Assembly (NCBI GenBank): GCA_015680685.1
Contig: MNCI01004046.1
Coordinates: 283,485 to 347,484, forward strand
Source of the DNA: Gnetum montanum
Lineage: Eukaryota; Streptophyta; Gnetopsida; Gnetales; Gnetaceae
DNA: 64,000 bases
Direction of reading: 5' to 3'
Under the pieces are notes generated by a model. The model had not been told where the DNA came from. It saw only the letters and a program-made list of their open reading frames with translations, and ran no database searches. This document shows positions 11,246 through 21,147 of this stretch, in pieces (within the stretch, counting starts at the first letter, position 1; the number at the start of each line of letters is the position of its first letter). A program made the translations under genes and the position numbers.

Positions 11246-14200
11246 CTAGGTGTTTTCTTGTTGTGTGGTCGCTACATATAGGCACCTTAGTATCTGAGTT
11301 TCTTGGGCACACCAGTTACATACAGGAGATGTTGAGCATTCCTGTATGTCATCATACTCTATATCACTGTATGTGATGCATGGAACTCTCTTCTTCTCGA
11401 TCTTTCCATAAATGTTTTCCTTAGATATTTCCAAGGAATTCCTAAGCATGAATTTATGGTACTTAGCCATGCCCTCCCCATTATAATTGGGAAGTCCCCT
11501 TTGTTAATATTGACTTCTATCACTAGGAAATCAGTTAGGTATGACCAACCACACATAGTGGTAACGATGTCCTCCACCAATCCCAAGGGAATAGTGATGG
11601 ACTGGTCAGCTATCTCTAGTTGAATATTACTCTTCTTTAGTGGAGGTAGGTCCCAGGATTTATACATCTCTCGTGATATTAAGTTGACTCCGGAACCTGA
11701 GTCTAGAAGAGCTTTACAAGGTTCATTCCTAGCGACTTGGAGGTAGATTAAGGGACTGCTGGGGTCAGAGAGTTTCCTAGGAAGGTGGCCTACCTTTATC
11801 CAGTTAGTGACGGTATGTGTTAACATAACTATATGCATTAAGCTCTATTGTTGGTTTGAAGGGAGCTTTGAAGCCTTACTTGATGGAGGAGTGCTCATAG
11901 ACTCAACCGCTCATGGTTGTGAGAGCTTGTTTAGATTTCTGGTTCTAAAGAAAGGTCTTCTATTTGTACAGTTGTTAGAACTAGTAGTGGGTTGAAGGTT
12001 TATAGCTCTCGCAGCATTATGTTGTTGTGGTTGAGTGGGGAGTTCCCCTTGCATCGTTGGAGTGGGTGGTAGTGGAACTATCAGAGTAAGAGATGCGGAT
12101 GGATTCGGAGGATGGTATGCATGTGGGATGTTCCTTCTAAGAGAAGGAATCTTAAAATACTCCCAAACTTGATAGTGATGTTGTGCAGTCATGTGACTAA
12201 CAAAGTCACTTGGAGAAATTGGTTGTTGCATATAATAGCCATATGGATTTGGTTGCTAGTAAGGGTATTGTTGCCTAGGTGGTGGCCTCCCCCATGACTA
12301 TGGGTATTGCCACTACTGGTGTTGCTCGATAGGTTGTGGTGGAGTTCCACTTGGATAATACATTAAGGGTTGGTGGAACTGCCTTGGGTTACCTTGGGGA
12401 TAAGGTAACCTTTGGGGTGCTTGTCATTTGTTAAGTCTTGGGTTGAGTGCATACACCCCGGACTCTTGCAAATGTGAGATTATTGGGCAACATCCCTTAG
12501 GATGGTCATATTGGCATATTTCACATCCACTATCATCATCTGTATTGGAATCCACAACCTCATCGGTGATAGTCATTTTTCCCTTACCCTTGTTACGTGC
12601 ATGGTCTGAATCTCTCCTCTTTTTCTTATCATGGTCACTACTTCGCTCCTTAGACTCCTCTACGATTTTCAAAATGGTTTTGAATCTACTGTCTAAGGAG
12701 TCCCACATTTGATCCACCTTAGCTGACACTTCAGTTGTTAACTTTTGAAGTGGCAAGGTTTTTCTATTCACCAACTCTTTGAGTGGTGACTCATCCTCTT
12801 CCTCATAGAATCTTACTTCCCTCTTTCAGAGGGAAGGATCACGGTTATACTCTTCCGTGCTTTCTCTTTTTCGTAGCTTGCCTTCTTCCTTAGCTACTTT
12901 CTCCAAAAATCTATGAACTTCATGGGACCTAAGCTCAGATAATCTCCATTAGGCATATGTTTCAAGGGTTCTCCTTGTTTCATATCTTAGCCCATCTATA
13001 AGGTGGTAGAGTTGATCCTGTTGTGCATAACCATGGCCCGAGCAACGATGTAGCAATGCATAATATCAGCCCATGGTAGCATCCAAGGGTTCGTGATTAC
13101 CCTACTTCCATCCTTGGATCTACTTACGCAAGTTGGACACTCAGGAGTACGTCTGATATTTATCATTAAATAATTCTAGCATTATACTCCACCTTCTAAT
13201 GGATTCCGGTTCTAAGAACCAGTAACAACTTTTTGCTTCTTTTATGAGTATCCTTGGGAACTACTTTAACTTTTTCCACTCATTTTCAATATTTTGCAAG
13301 GCATAGGCATCATAGAATGCCTGTAAGTGATTGTATGGATTAGCATTGTATCCCCCTTCAAACCATGGGATATTATTCATGTCTAGTCTCTTCATCCAGC
13401 TATCTTTTTGGTGCCTTATGGGTATTCTCACAACCTTTGTAATATCTAACATAATTCAAGTGGCAAGTAGGGGTTCATCATTGTCATTTCTTTCATGACG
13501 TCTATGATGCCTACGCGGTTCCCTACTTTGCCTTCTTCCATGCCTTGATTCTCTCGAATGCCCTCGTCCTCACTCTCGACTCTCTCCTCGAGGGTTCTCA
13601 TCTTGCTTACCCTTATCCTCAAGATTTTGGTCATTGTGACTACGTTTGGATGTGGAAGGAGAGGGTGAATGATGCGATGAAGGGGAAGAGAAAGGAGAAC
13701 CATTGCTATGATGGTGTTTCCTACCTTCCCTTTGATGATCTCAATCCCAATCATGATGATGATCAGAATGCTTGTCCTTATCTTATGTTTGTGTTCCCTC
13801 ATTGAACACTTGGTGTTCGTGGGAATCAAAACTAGGGTTGTGAATCATGAAGTGAAGGTTCCGATACCCTACCTCCTCACTATCATTAGGAGGGGGAACA
13901 TCATTTTGTGGAGAACCTATTGAGATAGGTTCACCACCCTTAATTTCTCTTATGATGAGTGAAGCATTATGGGGGCCCTTTCCCTTCAACAATGTGTGGT
14001 GACTCTCCTGCTACAAGTCCCATTAACGTTGCGCTTCTATGGGATGGTAGTTCCTCATGTTGTAATTGCATGCAATGTACTCAGTGTATAATTGCGACAT
14101 GTCAATTCATGCAAGGGCATGAAGGAGCATGTTGGGGATGGCTTTGTCTAGAGGCAACACTATGTTACCCTCCAAGTCTCTCCATTGTAGTTGTTCGTTT

Positions 14201-14364
14201 TGATGAAAGAAAAAGGTAAAGTCGGGTATATATTCATCATGATAAATATATACCACACTAAATTGTTGAGGAATTGGCGGTTCTTGGTTATGTATGTTGT
14301 GCCACCAACTATCTCTAGTCTTGGTCCTAGACAGTGAAGTGCTTTTGTGTGGAGAAGAAGACAT
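11246..14364 (-). pseudogene. gag-protease remnant of element B
   Basis: Starts at ATG 14364 (MSSSPHKS). In order: an N-terminal gag block (14107-14364, 'HDEYIPDF', 'NIVLPLDKAIPNMLL'), a linker (13783-13992, 'GEPISIGSPQND'), a basic/acidic region (13446-13829), a gag core fragment (13261-13452, 'WFEGGYNANPYNHLQAFYDA'), a knuckle of CX2CX3HX4C form (12424-12774, CEICQYDHPKGCC), a Pro/Gln-rich spacer (11911-12231) and retropepsin (11359-11838). The protease has DSG at residues 46-48 of that frame and a downstream IIMGRAWLS block. The remnant ends near 11246 in 'TTQQENT'. Several frameshifts and stops separate the pieces. The protease frame itself is open for 159 codons. Confidence 0.85.
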
Positions 14365-14490
14365 CTTAGTTTAGTTCAGTGTGCTATTTGTCATTATGTT
14401 ATTTTTCGTATGATTAACCCTAAGGGTTTGTTTAAGCTTCCCAACGATGTGGATGATTTCCTATGTTCTACTTCATGCACAAACAACTTA

Positions 14491-14510
14491 GTCCCCGGCA
14501 ACAGTGTCAA
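14491..14510 (-). promoter_or_regulatory. Primer-binding site, tRNA-Asp type (element B)
   Basis: The minus strand reads TTGACACTGTTGCCGGGGAC directly after the 5' LTR. The GTTGCCGGGG half matches the tRNA-Asp complement exactly, and the other half differs by a few transitions. Confidence 0.85.
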
Positions 14511-15338
14511 TGATGAGTGGCGAGGTACCCCTACACTCAACCATACGAATACGAGCGTTACACGCGCGATCCGGTCGAACTCCATAGACTAAGTGCCTAC
14601 ACACCTTATGGAACACCTAAGGTTAATCAATCGTTGTCCTCCCAAGCTTACTTGTATTTTTCACAGTTGTATGGTTAAGTAAGCTTGAGACATGTGATTT
14701 TTATATCTTTTATGTTTTTATCGCCTATGCTAAGAGGGAAAGGGGTGAACAAACTAAGTAACTAAATTTAACTAACTAAACCTTAATTATCCTAGCATCA
14801 GTATCTATTCCCACTTGTCATTTCACACCCTGAACCAATGCAATGCTACTGGGATTACCAAATGCTATTCGGATTACCAAGTGTAACGAACGTGCTTGAA
14901 GCGATCGTACTGAATGTGCTTAACTATGAGAGTTGAGGGTTGAGAGAGAGTAAGTCCTTAAGAAAGAATTTAAACAATTAACAATAATTAAAGTCTTGTT
15001 TAGCTTAGTCCATGCACTGCCAGGTTTATCCAAAAGTTCATTTTTATTGCTATACACAATTGTGTGCTCAGGTACAGAATTACTCGAATAAAGATCCGTT
15101 CACTTTGGGACTCCTACTGCGAGCACATAGAAATTATTCTAACCCTGGAATGGAAAAATGACAAGAGTTTGGCTAAGGTCTAGATCTGGATGGAGAAACA
15201 AGGAAGAGCCGCCTCTTATTTATAAAACTGATAGCGGGCTGCGATATCACGTACACGATATCGTAGGAAAGGATGTGATATCATGTATGCAATACCACGT
15301 ACACGATATTGCGGCCCATGCGATATCGTGTCCCATCA
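14511..15338 (-). repeat. 5' LTR of element B
   Basis: 828 bases, TGATGAGTGGCGAGG...GTGTCCCATCA. The sense strand opens with GATATC-type words (15238-15332), then a TATA-like TATAAATAAGAGG near 15212-15225, then a long R-U5 ending at the primer site. It is followed by the ATAGG target copy. Confidence 0.92.
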
Positions 15339-15402
15339 ATAGGCATCATGAAGACCTCAAAGATGAGAAAAGTAGAGTAAGGAACTTGCATTCCAACCTC
15401 TA
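15339..15402 (+). pseudogene. 3' tail of copia E after the element B insertion
   Basis: When the ATAGG duplication is collapsed, the copia frame at 8300-8317 (...EYFCNSIG) continues here as IMKTSKMRK. This is the expected position of the copia RNase H C-terminal tail. The copia coding end is therefore split by element B. Confidence 0.6.
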
Positions 15403-17355
15403 ACATGGATTGTTAATAATAGTGTGCAATGCAAGGGATGTTTTAGCATGCTTTGTAATCAAGAACCTAAGGTCATGTGCTCAATTTATCTTCTTTTTTT
15501 ACAAAGATTCAAAAACCAAATTATTTTTTATTTTATAAATTGAGGAACCAATATACTTAATGTTTGCCCAAATTCATCTTTTTTTTTCAAAATATATTCA
15601 TATTTATGATTGGGAAATGACTTTTCATTATCTTCTAGTATGATCCTAATCATTTCCCATATATACCTCGGTCATACCATGTTGTAATGATTTTGTAATT
15701 GAAGAATAAAGTCTAAGTTGGAATTTTCTTAATTCTCATTCTTCTCTCACCTTTTCATCTTTTCTCATTTTGTTCGTAGATACTTGCTAATTTTTTTCAT
15801 CATAAATCAATATTAATTAATCAAATCAAGCATTTAGCAATCATTATCACCACCAATTTATTAATTAGACAAAAATTTAGCAATACCTAATTTTAATATA
15901 ATTTAGCTTCAAAGCTTCTCATCTAAGAATATCAAAAGTCATAAACATCATTCAACATTAAATCTACCTCCTCAATTAGCTTGGTTAAATTATCAAGGTT
16001 ATCAAGTAGCCTTAGGTGACAACAAAGATTCAAGTTTCATAGAAATCCAAAGTTCAAAACCTTTCAAATTCCCACTTTTCATTCTCACCACATCTTGTGT
16101 CAAGTTGTAGTATTATTAGACATTAACAACTCTTGTTGTCTCAAATAATAACCATGAGTTAACCATGATCCATGGTTAACAACTTTACTCAAGCCATGAC
16201 TTGTGGTCTCACCATGACTTGTGGTGTACCTATGGAATCATTAGTTTGAATTTTTCTCTATTTCTGCAAACCACAAGCTATGGTGTCCTCATGGTATCCT
16301 TAGTTTCTTTTTTTTTTCTTTCTTTTTTTTTAATAGATCAAGACCCATAATTAAATCATAGTCAGAAGACCATACTTATGGTAAATTAGCCTAACTTGTT
16401 GTGAATAAAATTTTTATTATTTTTCATCAATTTTCATCAAATATATAAGATTCAACTTCAGAAGGTCAAAACCAAATATCTACACTAACTTATTATTGGT
16501 AGCTTATTGGTAAGAGCCTTAGCTTGGTAACCTCAAGTCACACATTGGTCAATGATTCTATGCATATTTCCTATCTTTCTTAGATTGTAAATGGAATTCT
16601 ATAAGGTGTAGAATACATGTATCATAGAAGATATCATGTAATATGATTTTCGACATTACAGTTATTGTCTTGATGTCATTTTTGGTTTTTTAAGTTTTGT
16701 CTTGCTTTTTTTAGTTTTAGGTGTTTCAACTTTAATTCAACTAGGTGTACATGGATATTACTTATTTTTCCCATTATTACCTCAATTAGAAAAAGATATG
16801 AAAGCATCCAAGGATTGTTCAAACCTCTAAAAGGATCAAACTGACACTCAAGCTTCTACCATGGATTTGCCATGAGCTATGGTTTAGATGTTGGTCTTAA
16901 CCACAGTGTATTCTCAAGTCATGGTCAAGAAGGCATAGGCATGTTAGGGTCATTGTTAGGGCCAAAGGCTAAAAATAAAAACACAATTTTTAATTTTACA
17001 TTTTTGTAGTTTTTTGAGTAAACCATGAGTCATGGTAAGATTCTGAAGCTAATGTTGTGAACGTCATTCAAATTCTTTTGTCATTGAAATTTAATATAGA
17101 ACATGAGTCATAGTGAGGTCATGGTCAAGCCACCACAGGTCATGATGAGATCATGATAGACTATTTTGTCATTTCCTTATTTTTTGTACCATTTTTCATA
17201 GTTAGGATGTATTGCTAAGTTGAGTCTCAAGTCATTTGTGAGTTCTAGGTAGTGTTTGTCCACATATTGTTGAGTTTGGCTCATCATTCTTAGGCCATGC
17301 ATGTTTAATCGTATGGACTTAAGTCATATTCTTTCCTTATTGTATGATAGTTCCT
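15403..17355. other. Unclassified AT-rich DNA with CCATGA/TCATGG words
   Basis: No coding region seen. From about 16130 to 17165 there are many imperfect copies of CCATGACTTGTGG, GTTAACCATGATCCATGGTTAAC and ATGAGTCATGGT in both orientations, giving short inverted repeats. This may be the decayed 3' non-coding or LTR part of copia E, or a separate repeat. No target duplication or LTR pair could be assigned. Confidence 0.4.
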
Positions 17356-17360
17356 CCACC

Positions 17361-17715
17361 TGGAAAACCAAAAGGACCCTAGATCTATGATCTAAGCTTA
17401 AGAAGTAATGAGAAACTAAGTTAGAAAAAACATAGTCTTATGAAACTCTCTTCAATTCTCTTGCTAATAAACATATGCTACTATAATTATATAGGCTTTA
17501 ATCTCTTAAGAATAGGTTCAAAGAGATAAGCATGAATCTAGAAAATCATGGGGATGATCCTCATTATCTTATTTTAAGGATCTTCTTGATAGGGGATTAT
17601 CTAATCCTGGGATTAGATAGAAATTACATGAATAGGATCTTATCTTATTTAATATAGATTTATGAATGAGATCTATTTAATTATTTTTTGGAATATCTAA
17701 TCATCATATTCCACA
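17361..17715 (-). repeat. 3' LTR of copia D
   Basis: 355 bases, TGGAAAACC...ATATTCCACA. It aligns along its full length with 36127-36479, including GATCTAAGCTTAAGAAGTAATG and ATCATGGGGATGATCC. The sense-strand AGAGGGGTT immediately upstream (17716-17724) fits a polypurine tract. Confidence 0.88.
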
Positions 17716-17829
17716 AACCCCTCTATGATGGTAAGAGGTTCCACTCTAAGGGAATCTTTGAAATATTCAAACTTCTCATAGTTCAAAATCTTAGTAAAAA
17801 AAATATACCATTTGTACTTTAGTCCCACA

Positions 17830-19640
17830 ATGCTCCATGATGAGTGCGTTATCTTAAATTAAGCTTCTGAGATGATGATGTTTGATATCTATGTGTTTGG
17901 AGCATCCATGATGGACAAGATTGCAAGCCATTGCAATAGCACTTGTACTATTATAGTATAAACAAATGGAAGGTTCAAGTGCATATCCCATTTCAACGAA
18001 AATGAAGTGGATCCATATGGCCTGAGTAGCAGTGTTTGATGTAGCTATGTATTCTACTTCTATTGTTGAAAGAGCAACTATACTTTACTTCTTTGATCCA
18101 CAAGAGATAAGTGATGGACCAAAGAAAAAGCAAAAACTAGAAGTTGATTTATGATCTTCAAGGTCACCTCTCTAGTCTATAGTAGTGTATCCTCATCTTG
18201 AAATTTTCACATTGATGAAATGTGATTCTATAGTCTGTTGTAGGTCTTAGATATCGTAGAATCCACTTTGTAGCTTTCTAGTGTGATTCATGCAAATCTT
18301 GCATGAACCAAAAGAGATAACTTACAACAAACTGGATTTTTGGACAAGTATTGGAAAGATATATGAGAATACCAATAAGGAATGATGGGGATGTGTCATC
18401 CTTGGTAAGTTTTGTACCAACGAAGAGTGGTGTATTTGAGGAATTATAATTACTCATGCCATATTTCTCAATTAAGGATTGAACAAATTTCATTTTACAT
18501 AGGGAAATTGATTTTGGTCTCTAAATAACTTGAAAATTGTTATCTAGACAACTTGAAAATTCAAAAAATATGACATCTTCCCCAGATTAGACATTTTAAA
18601 TTCATTTTTCATGGCATTTAGAAAATTATTTCCTAATGCAATTGTAGATGAGAACTAGCTTAAATTATCTATGTATAAACAAACAAAAATATAATCATCA
18701 TCGAATACCTTTTTATAAATGGTTGTTTGGGATTGAAGATTGGTGAAGTCTACTTGCATGAAAAATGTATGAATTTAGGCATACCAAGCATGTGGAGCTT
18801 GCCCATATAGTAATTTATGGAGCTTGTAGACATGATTTTTCATTTCATCATCAATAAAACCTTATGGTTGCTCCACATAAGCTTCTTCATTAAGAAATCT
18901 ATTGAGAAAGGAAAATGCCACATCCAATTGATAAACTACATGACCAAGTTGAGCAACAATATCAAAAAAAATTGCATAGATTCCATCAATGAAATGGATG
19001 CAAAACTATCATCAAAATTTCTTCCTTGTTGTTGAAGGCATCCTTTAGCAACCAGGGAAGCTTTGAATTTTTTCCACTGCATCATGTTGATTTCTTTTTA
19101 TTTTGAATACCCATTTTAATCCAATGACTGCTTACTATGTGAATGAGAAATAAGGTTCCATGTATTTTTTTTGTTAATTTGATGAATCTCCTTCTCCATT
19201 ACATTTATCTAGTGTACATCCAATGCTGCATTGATGACTATAGATGGTTCCACCAACCCCCAAATCAATGTAAGTAGTGCAAACTACTCATCCTTCATGG
19301 TAGCAACAAAAAAAGCATTGGCTACTGCATTTGCAACTGTGGAAATATCGGTGGCATCACTCAAAGTAGGCTAGAAAAAGTTGTGTGTGAGATGTCTAGT
19401 AAAATCAGTGTCTAGCATAGTAAAAGCTAGATGATATTTAGCAAGGTGAGAATTGCATGGTATTTAGGGGATAAATGTAGTGGGAGAAGAAATATTGAAG
19501 GTAGCCATGAAATCTAATGTTGAGTGTGAAAAATATTCTATGGGTTGAGACAATGAGGATTAATTATATGTAAAAAAATCCACTAGTACCTATGCGCTAG
19601 AGATTTGTGATTCCCAAGAAAATTTGACGAGTTGTTTGTG
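17830..19640 (-). pseudogene. Copia D reverse transcriptase and RNase H remnant
   Basis: In sense order (descending coordinates): RT start 'MEKEIHQINKKNTWNLI' near 19190; 'GLKWVFKIKRN' near 19110; 'LVAKG' near 19040; 'EEAYVEQP' near 18880; 'LYGQAPHAWYA' near 18790; the YxDD region degenerate as 'YIDN' near 18670; RT end 18278-18493 ('MKFVQSLIEKYGM'). RNase H follows at about 18180-17860 ('DHKSTSSF', 'SIVALSTIEVEYIA', 'HIDIKHH'). The second Asp of the YxDD motif has become Asn and many stops are present. About 450 bases upstream of the RT start appear to be copia linker. Confidence 0.8.
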
Positions 19641-20060
19641 CTAGATTCGGGTATGCATACAAAAGCATATTAAATCTGCATTGGGTACATAAATCATAAT
19701 TTTTGTTGCAATGGTGTCTTGATTTCTAGTTTTCAATCATGACATTCATTGCTGCTACCTATTTTTCCTCAATATAGGCATTGTCCATTAAAATCTTACC
19801 TAACTTTCCCTCCAAATCACGTAGAACACTAACACCTCATGCTATTGCAGCTGCACATTGCTCAAGTCCACCAACACCACCATGCCAAAGCTCAAAGCAA
19901 ACATAGAATGGTAGTGAGATAACATAGAATGCCATGATTGTGCTGGCAAAGTTGCTCTACACCAATCACATGCGGATGTTGAATCTGCTGAGTAGAAATT
20001 ATGTTGGATTGAAATACACCTCTTGGTGACTTGTCTAGCTACAATTGCATCTCAACTCCA
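19641..20060. other. Unassigned segment between copia D RT and gene-like fragment
   Basis: No convincing protein homology. It probably contains the junction between copia D linker sequence and inserted DNA, but no target duplication could be located. Confidence 0.3.
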
Positions 20061-20216
20061 TCACAAGGCCAAGTGACTATGATAGGCATCATAGCTTGCG
20101 CCTCTTATGAAATTTGCACTTGCCATGGCACCTAGCCACACCAATACCATTACAACAAAGCAAACACAACGATTTCTCCTCATTCTTCTTGATTCTCTTC
20201 TTTGCTCTTCTTCCAT
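20061..20216 (-). pseudogene. Gene-like 5' fragment: 51-codon ORF with hydrophobic leader
   Basis: ATG at 20216 opens a 51-codon frame to a TGA at 20061-20063. The predicted peptide is very basic at residues 6-16, hydrophobic at residues 18-33 (CVCFVVMVLVWLGAMA) and has an ASA-type signal cleavage site, so it looks like a secretory leader. A TATA box lies at 20337-20343 on the same strand, and the intervening ~100 bases would be a plausible 5' UTR. The product is unknown. It could be the promoter and first exon of a host gene captured by a transposon, or coincidence. The stop after residue 51 argues that it is dead or that an intron follows. Confidence 0.3.
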
Positions 20217-20336
20217 TGTTGTAAATGCAAATGGAACCCTAAACTAAAAATCGAGTTTACTACTTGAGAAACACAAAATCTTTTACCTCTCTCTTTTTGG
20301 ATTACAATTTGATAAAAGTGTGTAGGATTGTTTGGA

Positions 20337-20343
20337 ATTTATA
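20337..20343 (-). promoter_or_regulatory. TATA box upstream of the leader-peptide fragment
   Basis: TATAAAT on the minus strand, about 120 bases upstream of the ATG at 20216, a spacing that suits a core promoter with a short 5' UTR. Support comes only from motif and position. Confidence 0.3.
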
Positions 20344-20390
20344 GCTCTGTTGATGCAGCCATGGCAAGGTATGGAGTAGGGTTAGAAGCT

Positions 20391-21147
20391 TACCAACTTC
20401 TAGTAATTAAACAAAATGTAGAAACACCTATTTTTCCACATGATTTGTGGTAGAGGTAACTAAAGGTAAAGGCATTTAGTGTTCCTTTGGTCCTTGTGTC
20501 TGATTTGACGAATAATCCTTTTTTTTTAATGACCTTTGAAGGATCTCTCTGCAACTCACTTTCCAACCCGACGAATGACATTCATGAGGACTAGAATTCC
20601 TTGCTTAATCATAGATCATTTACAAGCTTCATTAATGTTTAATTTTTTTTCTACCTTCTATTTGCATTCTCTTTTAACTATCTTGCATTAAACAAGATTT
20701 TAGTTTTAATGAACAAGGAATAATTTTCTAAAACACCTCTATAGAATAGAACAAAAAATAGATTTTCTTGATTAAGGTTGTTTCAACAGCTATTAAGTAC
20801 ATCTATCTATGATTTTTAGTTTTTTTTTTTCTATTCCTTATTGAAATTTTAGCTTGTTATTTTTAAATTTATCACTATTTTGTATTTTCAATTTTTTTCC
20901 TAACTCTATTATTATTTTGCATTTCCAAATTTATTACATTGAATGACATTTTAGTGTTAAAGCCCTTAAGACATTTTTTTAAAAGCTCTATGCTAGCAAA
21001 AAAAGAAAGAAGAGATATCCTTAGTTACAGTAATTTGGGTAATTGGTAAGTATATCTATTTGTAGTTTTTTTTTTTTAATTCATTTTAACTCTTGTGAAG
21101 AGTAGTAGTGATATCTCATTTTCTAATTTTTACCATTAATATTTACA
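20391..21147. other. AT-rich DNA with no recognised gene
   Basis: Poly-T tracts and no convincing homology. It may hold the 5' end of the hAT element, but terminal inverted repeats were not found. Confidence 0.35.

Larger units (their letters stand above)
8318..15338 (-). mobile_element. Element B: complete-ended non-autonomous gag-protease Ty3 element
   Basis: 7021 bases with both LTRs (3' LTR 8318-9104, 5' LTR 14511-15338), TG...CA ends and a 5-base target duplication ATAGG (8313-8317 and 15339-15343). Interior in sense order: tRNA-Asp primer site, gag, protease, T-rich linker, 3' non-coding region with a small ORF, purine-rich tract. There is no RT, RNase H or integrase, which matches the description of terminal-repeat elements carrying GAG (TR-GAG). 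It sits inside the last codons of copia E and must be younger than that element. Confidence 0.93.
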
